Assembly (NCBI RefSeq): GCF_001649575.2
Contig: NC_051438.1
Span: 10,831,048-10,895,047, forward strand
Length of the DNA stretch: 64,000 nt
Reading direction: 5' to 3'
Source: Kryptolebias marmoratus
Taxonomy: Eukaryota > Chordata > Actinopteri > Cyprinodontiformes > Rivulidae
This document shows, piece after piece, positions 40,301-50,260 of this stretch (position 1 is the first letter of the stretch; the number at the start of each line of letters is the position of its first letter). The position numbers and the translations under genes are program-made. The notes under the pieces were generated by a model, which searched no databases, was not told the origin of the DNA, and saw only the letters and a list, made by a program, of their open reading frames with translations.

Positions 40301-42224
40301 GGTCTGTATGTGGACTACATACAGTACAGTACATCTGAATCAGATGGAATTTTTTTTCCCGTCAATCGAATGTAAGCTCTGGTATTCTAGACATGTAAAA
40401 AAAAAATTACTATGATCTAAATCATGAGTTTTGATTTGTCGTCCTGTTTTTTTTATCAAAATACAAGTCTGTGTTGCACAAATCAATCAGATAATAATAC
40501 ACTGTTTTCAGTATTATACATAAAAAAATGTACGTGTTAATTTTCTTTTGAAGATTCATGCAGACTCGGATCCATTTCTGTGTAAAGGCATCCATACGAA
40601 TGCATGCACGCAGCCTGTGTGGACTGCAGCGAGGGCCTGGGAGCAGGTAATTACTGCACTGTGGTGAAACATCATTATTCACTCATCTGCCCACTAGCAC
40701 CATCTGTCCTGCTGAGCACCAACCTCATACACAATCAGTACCACACCAAGGACAACTCCACCCACACCCACAATCCATCTCCTTGAGCATGGGCTTATAG
40801 GACACCACTCATCACCTTCCCTTTCCCCCCATCCATCCTGCATCACCATTTTTTTCTATTCTCTGCCTTTTCTCGTGCTATGCTTGGTGCTTGTAGGTTA
40901 TTCAGTTTCTCATTAAGTAATTGAGTTTAGTACTGTTCATGTGGGGTTTCATGTATCAGTCTGACATATCATGAAGACAGGCCATATTTCACTGTGCAGT
41001 CTCACCTTTTAGTGCACATTTGTTCATATGAGAGCATGAAGACGCAGCTTGTAAATAAGAGATGCTGCACTCCACCTGGAGCTGATTGACTGCAAATAAT
41101 GCCCCAAGACAATCTGTGGTTTAAATGATAGTAAAATGGTGATTAACTTCAGCCTTAGAACCAACCAGAATGTGTGAGATCTTTGACTTGGCTGAGGGGG
41201 GCAGTGACGGGAAAACCACAAGTCGGATACTCTTGCATGTAAGGCAGCAATTAAAACCTTCAGATGACAAGATCTATACTAATGATGTTTCTTAATATGA
41301 GTGTCCATTACTCTCCACTTGCTCTCCTTGCCTTAGTAGAAAAAGGGAACTTTAATAGCAATTTGCAGTAATGCACCATGCCGTAATTCTGACTCTGTGT
41401 TAGCTGCATCAGTGGCCGGGTGTAATTGCCGTTTTTACTCAGAGCTGATGGATTAGAACATAAAGTAACAAGAGAGGAACAATCATGTCAAAGAGATAGA
41501 TGGATGGACTCATAGGGGTGAGTGAAGGAGTGAGTGTGTACATGTGCGCGAGTGTGCGTTTCCGTGCTGGAAGATGGGGCGGTAGACAGTTGGATAGATA
41601 AAAGGCAAGAAGCATCGAGCTGGAGATGTGGATTGCTTCTGGGAATTTCTCCCATTTCCCAGCTCTCCTCACCCCGTGTCGTTCTGGTGGACAGAGTGAG
41701 CAAACACGTGGAGCTGCGCACACACACACACACACACACTCACACACTCACCCCAATACAAAGAAATCATTCAATGTAAAATAAATAAATAAATGAAACA
41801 GATTTCACAATTTTCCAATTAAACAAAATGTTTTTTTTCTATGCCACCATGGTCAGATAGATCAAGAAAATGGAATTTTTTTCTAAAGTATGCTTCTTTC
41901 AGGCGAGTGTCTTGTCCATTTCCCCTCTCAAAGCCTTGAACTAAAGGCTAGTCTGCAGCAAAGCTTTTAAGTTGCTTTCCTGTCAAATAAATCTGATTAC
42001 CAGAGCCTTCTTGCTTTGCTGGTTTCCCGAGGTCATGGGAGGGGGGAAAAGAAAGAAAACCTTTTGGAAAAAAAAGTTAAATGCAGTCGTGAAGTGGCAT
42101 ACATTCAAGCACCAGACCAGATAAACTGCAATATTTAGTAGTTTTCAGGAAATCTGCACAAAGCATTTAAACTTAGCAATACAGAGATTTGTCATTAGGG
42201 TTTATACTATATTGTAAATACCTC
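40301..42224. other. Unannotated stretch
   Basis: A (CA)n microsatellite at 41719-41739 and an AAAT tract at about 41779-41795. About 40990-41220 is non-repetitive and could be conserved. The Val-Cys or Thr-His repeat frames near 41440-41780 are artefacts of CA/GT-rich sequence. Confidence 0.4.
41719..41739. repeat. (CA)10 microsatellite
   Basis: About ten perfect CA units, followed by interrupted CACACT units up to about 41750. Confidence 0.93.
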
Positions 42225-42460
42225 TTTGAATGATTTCAGTTCAGATAAAAAATATTTTCATTTCTGACTAGATTGGCAAAAGATCAAAATGGATTGTTGC
42301 CATTTTAAAAAAAATCTTGTGACTACCTTTACACTGACAGTAATTTTGCATTACAGGGTTATTTACATAAAATTCTATTATCATTTGCAAGAGCAAAGAG
42401 AATTAAGTGGAGCTAGCTGTAGCACTTCTGGTGCCACCTGGGACACTTTCAGCAAGAATA
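42225..42460 (+). repeat. Unnamed dispersed repeat, copy D1 (partial)
   Basis: Carries the 5' and middle blocks: ATTTCTGACTAGATTGGCAA (about 42259), GGATTGTTGCCATTTTAAAA (about 42291), GTAATTTTGCATTACAGGGT (about 42339) and the GAGCTAGCTGTAGC block (about 42408). A second copy of the same blocks follows at once (D2), so two copies or a tandem duplication of the repeat lie here. Confidence 0.5.
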
Positions 42461-42554
42461 CTCAGATTTCTTTAAGAATAACGGTGTCACGCAATATTGA
42501 CAGAGGAGGAAAAGTTTTAAAAATACCATTTGCCTGAATCTCTATGAAAAGAGA

Positions 42555-43060
42555 TCTCTGTTGTAAGACAGGCCAAACTTGGACCAAGTTGACAATCTAA
42601 CACTGGCTAGTTTTAGCAAGTCCAGTTTCAAAGCAGATCAATTTCCAAAATTTTATAAAGGCAGACATTATTTTATAAACCTTTACACCTGTGTTAGTTT
42701 CACATTAGAAAGTTATACCAGTACAAACATGATAAAAAATCCAGCTGAAGTGCCCCAGGCTGCACCGAAAACAGCTAGCTGCTGCTGATGCTACTGATGT
42801 TTGCAAATAACCAAAGACAAATACGTAAAAAAACAATGTTTAATGTGAAGTTGAAGGCAATGTAAAGGTTCATACAACAGCATTTACATGAATGTACATG
42901 AAATTCTTTATGTAAGTCAACAACAATCCACTTTGGTCTTTTTGGTCCATTGGCACATTAATCTGGTCAGAAATAATCATTCAAAGACCTACCTACAACA
43001 GGTAGGATATTAACTGTTCAATAGAACTCCACTTTAAAGCTCTGAAGTTTCATTTTAAGT
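42555..43060 (+). repeat. Unnamed dispersed repeat, copy D2
   Basis: Blocks in order: CAAACTTGGACCAAGTTGAC (about 42574), TTTTATAAACCTTTACACC (about 42672), GTGCCCCAGGCTGCACCGAA..AGCTAGCTGCTGCT (about 42750-42787), AATCCACTTTGGTCTTTTTGG (about 42927) and CAACAGGTAGGATATTAACT (about 42997). Matches copies B and E across the same segments. Confidence 0.55.
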
Positions 43061-45490
43061 TTTAAAAGTTACTTCATTTGCATTTTTTTGGTTCAGGTCC
43101 TAAATGTTTTGCCTCAAACACTATGCATCTCACAATTAGATGTAATCGTAGCACAAATGCTGCCTTCCTGAAACATTTAAATAAACTATCCACAGGTTGT
43201 CTGGACCAAATTTGGACTAAAACCCAGCAGTTCGATGCCAACTTTGTCACAATGCACTGAGACGATTAATGCTGTTTTAAAATCTACGGCTTGGTAAATA
43301 AATAAGAGGCCAGGGTGAATTAAAACTCTGATGCAATTACACCACCACTTCAAGTTAACCCCCGGGCAATTAACAAGCTGTCAGCTGGGATGGATAGGAG
43401 CACGCACGGCAGCACGGGAAAGTGTGCTCGTGACTGTGCATTTGTGTGAGTGTGTGTGTGCATCCAGCTGGCCATATAACACCCCACCGCTGATGCAAAC
43501 TCAATACGCTTAATTATACTGCTCAGAAACTCTATCAGCATACTGAGAGGAAGCAGCAGGGTGCCACACAAGTAAAGTGCTCTTTCTTGAGAGGTCAGAG
43601 GTTGAGTTTAACTGTGTCGGTACGTGAATTAATATTCCTACAGCAATGCAATTTGCAGGAGGACCAATACTCGCTTTGGAATGCCAATAAAAAAGACTGA
43701 GTGGAGATGAGAAGAAAAAAAAATGACCATAAAAGCAGACTCGACTCAAGCCAAGGATGAGTTAGAATCACAGAATAACGCTGATGCTCCAGCGATCATC
43801 TTCTGCAATGCATCAAAGGATGCAGCTTTTTGGCTCGGAAAGGTGGGAGAATGATTGAGCAAAAAAAAAAAAAAAAAAAAAAAACCCAAAAAACAGAACA
43901 TGTGTGAAATAAAGAAAAAGTGGAGATAAAAACAAGGCCTTGGCTTCATTTCAGATGCCCCCCAGTATTTTTGGTGTGTGTATACTCACGTAAGTATACA
44001 CCAATCCCTGGAGCCTCGCTTTAAGGAGCCATTAAAAGCCAAATACAAGCCAGAGTGACCTCCTTGCACTCCTAACGATTTTTGATGCCAGTGAAAAAAA
44101 AAAAAAGCAAAACATATCATACCTCCTCACAGCCATATTGCTATCATAGCACTTTAATGAAAAAGAATGCAGGGTACTGTCTCAAAGGTCCCAGGCAGAT
44201 AGAAAGGTTAGAGTCTGGAGTTTAGGGAGAATTAGAGAAAGGGGAAGGCTTACAGGACACGGATGATAACGTAGGACAATATTAGCTTCCTCAGGGAAGT
44301 CTTTGACAATATTTGACCTCCTCAGACCAATGTTTAACATTGTCCAAACTCATGTCAAATGCCCTTCACCATACATGCACACTCTGAGGGTATGTACACA
44401 CATCCACATGCGATCGATCCTGATTACAGGCCTTCAGAGAGTAGTGAATCAATCACTGCTCATGTGCAAGCTGGAGCAGTTTGTGAAATTTTCCTGTATA
44501 GGAAGCGTGGCAAGCACAAAAAATAAAAAGTATGCCCGCTTTCATAGTGAGCATTCGGATGTGGGAAGGTGCATGCGCACCCATGTACACACAAACTCAC
44601 ATTTCCCGAACTTAGTCTCACATCCAATCAAAGCAAAGCTAATTACTGTGTTTCAGCGGTGTAATTCCAGCGTGGAAGTAGCTTGCCTGTTGATGGCGTT
44701 AAATTACTGCTTTAATTACTGATGCTAATGTTTTCCCTGCTATTAAACATATATGCAAAGTGGAATCTGGAGATATTCAGTCCTTATCTGCATGGATCCC
44801 CGGGGACTAAAGCGGCTGAGGGAGAGTGGCGAGGAGGCAGAGAAGCGAGGAAGTGCCATCGCTGCAGTTCCCCCCTCGCTGTAAAACACAAGTGCTGGCC
44901 TTTGGCTTTCGGCCCAGGAAGAGACGCATGCTTTTATTGCTACGGGAAACAGATGAGCACACTATGTATATGCATAGTTAGGTCACTATATAAGTGCACA
45001 TGAAGACATTTTTTGTTATTTTGAACAGTCCACCAAAAGAGATTTAGCTCGCAGGTAATTTTTGAAGACATTCTTAGTGCAGACTTGCAGCTCTAATTTG
45101 ATGAAAAGATTTGAAATTACACCTCAGTACAATAATTTCAAGAATCCCTCTTCTTTTTGTATGGTTCAAATGCAGTTGGGCAAAGAAACTTAGAAATTGA
45201 AAAATTGTTTATTACCAGAATAAAGAATTGGTTTTCACTTTTTGTGATGATTTGCTTGGCCTTCGGTGTAGTCATCTTGAGTTTGTTGGTGGGTTTTGTC
45301 ATCTTTAGTTTCATATTAAGCAAGAGAATGTTAGCTTGATTGCCACAGCACAATAATTCAACTAGAGAAATTACATTTTCTGTGAAAATACATTGTGAAT
45401 GCTGAGTGCTGAATGACTGGTGAAATTTGTTGAAAAGAGAGATTTTTAATTGAATTGCTGATGGTAAAAAAACAACTAAAATCAGCAATA
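43061..45490. other. Unannotated stretch with possible conserved blocks
   Basis: Contains A24 at 43861-43884. About 43320-43640 and 43940-44160 are non-repetitive with enhancer-like motif density. A short perfect inverted repeat is at 43978-44001. The 139-codon frame at 44303-44722 has no recognisable domain and no splice context I can defend. Confidence 0.3.
43861..43884. repeat. Poly-A run (24 A)
   Basis: Twenty-four uninterrupted A followed by CCC and more A. No upstream sequence identifiable as a SINE or LINE was found, so I do not call it a retroposon tail. Confidence 0.95.
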
Positions 45491-45710
45491 GAATAACTAA
45501 AAGGTAAATTGTGTAAAATAGTAGCTAAAGGCTGAACTTAGCAAAACTATAATTAAAAGCCAAAATTAGCAAAACATTAGCTAAAAGATAAATTAGGCAC
45601 ATCTGTAACTTCAAATAAAAATTAGGAGAACGGTAGATAAAAGCAAACATTACCAAAACTGTCAAAGCTAAAATTAGAAAAACAGTAGCTACAAGCTAAA
45701 AGAAGCATAC
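45491..45710 (+). repeat. Degenerate minisatellite, 28-bp unit, about 7-8 copies
   Basis: Consecutive units built around TAGCTAAAAG and AATTAGCAAAAC recur every 28 bases in most of the array, with one shorter unit of about 24 near the right end. Units have diverged by several bases, so the array is old. AT-rich and non-coding. Confidence 0.85.
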
Positions 45711-45968
45711 GGAACTGAAGAAATCCTACACTTTATTTTAAAACATTTCTGAAAGTATAAAAGTTACGAATACTAAACGACATAGCACACTATTCCCGAT
45801 TGAGCCGAATGCTTTGATAAAAGAATGTTTAAATTGGCACAAAACGTGGAAACATAAACTGGAAAACAGTCAATGATGAATCAGCGTTCACACAATGACT
45901 TTTAGTTATTCACCATCTGCAAAAAGCCAAAATAAAAAAACAGTGAAAATGAAGGCTGTATATCATTC

Positions 45969-46025
45969 AGCCTCCTCTCTGCTGTCCCATCATCAATGAG
46001 CACTTGATGAGACAGCAGAGAGGCT
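45969..46025. other. Hairpin-forming inverted repeat
   Basis: Left arm 45969-45996 and right arm 46004-46025 are separated by a 7-base loop. They pair over about 22 base pairs, including a perfect 12-bp core (CTCTCTGCTGTC on the left), with two small bulges on the left arm. The right arm of 22 bases is fully paired. The pairing does not extend convincingly outside these limits. Confidence 0.7.
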
Positions 46026-46291
46026 ATAACTACAACATACAATCTGCCATTTCAAAGCCATTCTCATATCAGCACGTTTCAATCTCTTGTTTTACAGGTG
46101 AAGTTGTAGCTTTTCCATGTCTTTCTGTTGCAGTTTTTTTTTTTTTTTGTCCAAATAATACTGTTTTACAGCTGGTCTAGCTTTTTAATGCTTTGCATTT
46201 TTCACTTTACATTAAGCGCTGGGTTTTTTGCTATTAAAAAGTCTTTAATGACAAAAATTTATTTACATCGTTCCTTGAAAGAATTTTTAGC
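46026..46291. other. Short unannotated stretch before the SINE
   Basis: T-rich with a run of about 15 T at 46136-46150. Nothing else recognised. Confidence 0.5.
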
Positions 46292-46570
46292 GTTGTCTCA
46301 GGAGGTAAGGGTTCATCCTGTAAGCGGTGGGTTGCAGGTTCGAATCTCTGCTCCATCCGTCTCAGTCGTTGTGTCCTTGGGCAAGACACTTCACCTGCCT
46401 TGCCTACTGGTGGTGGTCGGAGGGCTCGTGGCGCCGATTGAATTGTAGCCTCACTTCTGTGAGCCCACTCCAGGACAGCTGTGTGAATGGGTGAATGACT
46501 GATTCCGTTGTAAAGCACTTTGGAGTCCTCACACTTGATGAAGCACTATAAAAGTCCAGTCTGTTTACCT
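46292..46570 (+). mobile_element. tRNA-derived SINE
   Basis: The 5' head resembles a tRNA gene with RNA polymerase III internal promoter elements: an A-box-like TCTCAGGAGGTAAGGG and a clear B box GGTTCGAATC at 46337-46346. The body has CCTTGGGCAAGACACTTCACC (about 46375), a phrase common to many fish tRNA-SINEs, followed by GTGTGAATGGGTGAATGACTG (about 46480) and the tail AAAGCACTTTGGAGTC..CACTATAAAAGTCC (about 46513-46557), similar to LINE-type 3' ends that partner these SINEs. It is not a tRNA gene: the head lacks a closable acceptor stem. Target-site duplications were not identified, so the end points are approximate. Confidence 0.88.
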
Positions 46571-46659
46571 GTTATGCCAGAGTTTTAAATGAAGATCATT
46601 CTGTACTGAGAAAAGACAAATATATAGCCATTATTTGAAAATAATGCCTGGTATGTGGC
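46571..46659. other. Short unannotated gap between SINE and repeat
   Basis: Nothing recognised. Confidence 0.5.
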
Positions 46660-46883
46660 AGGTATGTTAACGCTCAAACTCTTGGATTTGAGCCAATTCA
46701 AAATTTAGTTTAATGTCTGTAAAACGAATTAATTTATAGCCACTTTTGAGTTGGCTAAGAGTGTTTGGCTCTTGAAACTATTAGAATGACTCTAAACATT
46801 AATCAGTTGAAGATTTAAATCCAATGATTAATTTCTGAGAGTTTCATTTAAATCTGTCCAGTGGCTCATGAAATATTTTGCCT
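46660..46883 (-). repeat. Dispersed teleost repeat, copy 2
   Basis: Reverse complement of the repeat at 33855-34230. The best-matching part is 46801-46882, where GGACAGATTTAAATGAAAC and CTCTCAGAAAT are read on the minus strand. The remaining 140 bases align with gaps. Confidence 0.6.
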
Positions 46884-47974
46884 TTTGACAGTCATCTGTT
46901 GTGGTTTTCTATTTATGTCATGAGCTTCCTGTACTTTTTTAATGATGAAATCCCAAAGACATTGACAACTTTTTTTTTTCAATTTAAAGGCGACAATAAA
47001 CATTAGGTATGTTGCAAGAGAATGAAAGGCAGTATTAACTGTGATTATGTTTACACTGTAAAGGCAATAAAAAAGATGTAAGGGAAGAATCATGGGGAAA
47101 GGGCATATAGTAAGAAAAACTAAAAGGTAATTAGAGGAGGCCTACTATTACAATAAATGCTAATCAGAGTTATAACTCATCTTGGCCATTGGTGTCTTGT
47201 GGTATTACTCTGACTGAATCAATACCTCTGAAACTCAATTACTGTCCCCGACTGTTCACTATACTTGTTATTTTCTATTTTTCTCTGTGTCTCTGCATAA
47301 GAAACCAGACTATTAATTTATCAGGGTGACATTGTGAGATCTCTAAAGAAACCAACCATGTGGGGTGCCGACAAACTAGAAAAAAATTGATAAAGGCATG
47401 CAACACGTTTCAACTCTCTGGATATCTTGACACATTGTTTGCAACACATGTCATTTTTGATTCCTTTCTGTAGAAACAAACAGAAGGAGAAGCAGCATTT
47501 TTGTTTGTTTGTTTTGTTTTTGAGAATATGACAATACCCCTGCTTATAGTACTTTCAGGTATCAGTACAATATAATCAGCTGCATAATCAGATGTTTTCA
47601 AATTACTGATGTCATAACAGAAATTTTGGGACCGAGCTTTTGATAAGGCTTTATTTTGACATGTTTAAATATTACAACAAACAAAACAAAACATAAAGGA
47701 AATAATAAAAACACCTTTCATTGCCTACAGTTCTTGTACTTGTTTCTGTTTTTTGCTATAATTCTTTGATTTTGTTTTTGCTATAAAAGTGCCGCTGGAT
47801 GTAAATCATTCATATTAATCCAGTGGAAATAAAAAACAAGCAAATGGATAAATAAAACAAACGCAATAGTCAAGTTTTCTTTCATTACGAGCAAATCTAA
47901 AGTTATGTTTTAAGAATCTGACAAAAAGATGCAAATGTGTGCAAGCTCTAAAAAAAATCATTATATCTAATTAA
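46884..47974. other. Unannotated stretch
   Basis: AT-rich, with a T run at about 46970 and TTTG repeats at about 47500-47520. No gene or transposon recognised. Confidence 0.45.
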
Positions 47975-48420
47975 AACACTTAGAGTAGACTTAGTTTGGA
48001 AAAACAGATTTTATTTCTGACTTGCTTGACAAACTGACAGTTAGCCTGAACTGAACCAAGACTGAAGTGGATTTTTGCCATCTTAAAACAACTCCATTAC
48101 TAAATGCACACGTTATTTTATAAACCTTAACACCACTGTCAATTTTAGCATTACATGGTTATTCCAGCAGAAATATTATGATCTTCCTGCTGAAAATGCC
48201 ACAGCAAGCTGCTGCTGCTTTTTGCACTTACAGAAAACTGTAGTGTTTTATGTAAATTACTATGCAGTGAGAAACTGACAGCAGTGTAAAGGTTTAATAA
48301 ATTTGCATAAATCTTTGTAATTTTTTTTTTAATAGACTTGTTTTTAAGACAGTAACAACCAACTTTAGTCTTGGTCCAACTCAAACTAGCTTTTGCTTGT
48401 CAATCTGAACTAAAATCAAT
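47975..48420 (+). repeat. Unnamed dispersed repeat, copy E
   Basis: Blocks in order: TTAGTTTGGAAAAACAG (about 47991), TCTGACTTGCTTGACAAACTG (about 48017, closest to copies A and D1), TTTTGCCATCTTAAAACAAC (about 48074), TTTTATAAACCTTAACACC (about 48117), ATTACATGGTTATTCCAGCAG (about 48153), AGCTGCTGCTGC (about 48209), and CCAACTTTAGTCTTGGTCCAACTCAAACTAG (about 48359-48390; as in copy B at about 3921-3950). The 3' CAGGTAAGATATT block is missing, so it is 3'-truncated. Confidence 0.58.
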
Positions 48421-49639
48421 TTTTTTTTACATTCATTTTAAAGTTATTAGAAGTACCAGTCCAGGGCCACATCCCAGCATTTATTACTTCAATGTGTTTT
48501 CTTTAAATAATGGTCTATGTAATTTTTATAAAAAATAAATCGACCATCCTGGATAGTGTTTATTCATCGCGCTACTGGGACTCTACAGACCGGCACACAC
48601 TTAGAAATCTCCATAAACTCCCTGCGTCTTTTATGTTCAAAGAGTGGGTTCCCGAGAAAGCCACCATGTGTTGATTCTCAATTGAAAATGTAGTTTCATT
48701 TCCTGTAACATCACACTGTGTGTACTCTTACAATAACATGAGCACAAATGCACTGGGAAGCACACTAGATAATAGAATTCCACAATGTGTCTGTTTCCAT
48801 TGAAGGGCTGCTTCAGATCCAACAAAGAAAATTATGCTGACGGGAAGGAAATCTCTTTTGCGTTGGACTGGCACAAAGTTTGTTTCCACCTTGCAATGGG
48901 AATTGCTGAGTTCAGAAAAAAGATGTCTCTCTGCACAGCCTAAAGCGTGCAGAGCCAGCATCTTACTGTACCTGTCTGCCTCCATTTCTTGTTTCCCAAC
49001 AATGCCTGTAGAGTCACCGGCGCACCCTCGAGTGGAATCCAGTCCGAGCTGGTTCAGTTCTGCCTCACATGGCTTAGTAAGGGGTCTGCACTTTGTTCTG
49101 TTCCGCACAGCTTGGCAAAGGAGAAACATCTTCTGCTCTCTCTTACTGTAAAGTTGAGTCACAATACATTTGCAGCAGATGAGAAGAGTTGTATGCACTG
49201 TATAAAGAGAAACTGACGTGTTCTCTAACATAGCCTTCTTTTCTTTTGACCTGCATTCAGCCGTGGCTACATGCGGGTTTACATGTTTGACAGAACAGGG
49301 GAGCATACTTGGCTGCTTTGAAAGGTGCTTTATCTTGTATTACTACACCTGCTAAATCCGTTACTTCTGTTTTCTTTATTGGATTTTAGTTGTGTCACTG
49401 TCTCCCTCTGCCCACTCCATCAATTACCCCCTAGGAATAATGAAATTAGATTGCACTGTGATATTACATTCCATCCTAGTGTTGTTTCACGTTGTGTCAT
49501 TAGATGATTGGTGATCCACCACAGTCCTCGGTTAACCGCTTATAAGTCTGCACAGACCCACAATGGCAGATCGGTGGAAAACATGGGGAAGAAAGGAAAT
49601 AACTTCACTCTATTGGTACATGATCAAACTATTTCTATC
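48421..49639. other. Unannotated, relatively GC-rich stretch
   Basis: A 192-codon minus-strand open frame (48728-49306) is the longest non-transposon frame of the window, but an open frame of this length is expected about once in 64 kb by chance. It has no recognisable domain, signal peptide or repeats, and overlapping frames on the plus strand are also open. The block may be conserved non-coding DNA. Confidence 0.35.
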
Positions 49640-50260
49640 CTTTACTGCCTACTGTTTCTCAGTGTGCCAATAGATTTCTTGTAAATCCATTTGCTTCTGT
49701 AAGTTGTGGATAGACTTTTCTTGTTATGCACCAAACTGTAGCAACTCAATCTCAAGTCAATGAATGCTCTGAGGCTCTCTTTCCACTGGTTAACGACACT
49801 GCTTTGACATAAAGAATCAGCCAGAGTGTGGATGGTCTTTGCAAGGTCTTTAGGGTTGTATTAGGAATGCAATGGGCTCCTCATTATGCATGATAGCTCC
49901 TTGATGGTTTTGAATGTACACAAAACTTTTGTAGAAAGATTGTGATGGTTTATCATTGTGGTAGCTGCGTATAGAGGTCCTGGGTGGACTGTAGGGGATC
50001 ATGGTGTCAGCATGTACAATACCCGTGTGCACCATTGCTCTTGGTAATAAAGAATTTAAAGCAGATTTGGCCATGCTGGCCTAGGCTATGACTGTGATTG
50101 TGACAAGGTCATGAAAACAACCTAGCACAGACATGATATCCGTAGCTGCATTCTGACATGGTTTGAGGGAATTTTTTGCTTGGGCATATAGAGCAAGATG
50201 AGGGCACAGGAGAGTGTTCTGAGAACGTGAAAAATTGCAGGGAAATACCTATTAAGTAAG
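49640..50260 (-). pseudogene. Coding-like relic of unknown identity
   Basis: On the minus strand one frame runs from about 50220 to 49850 with a single stop (near 50080). It reads KNSLKPCQNAATDIMSVL before the stop and MAKSALNSLLPRAMVH after it. A one-base shift then continues openly as LADSLCQSSVVNQWKESLRA and AFIDLRLSCYSLVHNKKSLS to a stop at about 49645. The amino-acid make-up is protein-like rather than low complexity, and the breaks look like decay of a once longer frame. I do not recognise the family; it could be a transposon or retrovirus-like ORF, a processed pseudogene, or chance. Confidence 0.3.

Noticed and set aside
43861..43884. Retroposon poly-A tail
   Set aside because: No element body, signal or target duplication was found upstream.
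45491..45710. CRISPR-like array
   Set aside because: The units are directly adjacent diverged minisatellite copies without spacers, in a vertebrate genome.
45969..46025. microRNA gene
   Set aside because: The stem is short, has bulges on one side, lacks a lower stem and matches no microRNA I know.
46292..46365. tRNA gene
   Set aside because: A and B boxes are present, but the head continues into a SINE body and lacks proper tRNA stems, so it is a SINE promoter and not a tRNA gene.
48728..49306. 192-codon minus-strand open frame
   Set aside because: An open frame of this length is expected about once by chance in 64 kb on six frames. No domain, and overlapping plus-strand frames are also open.
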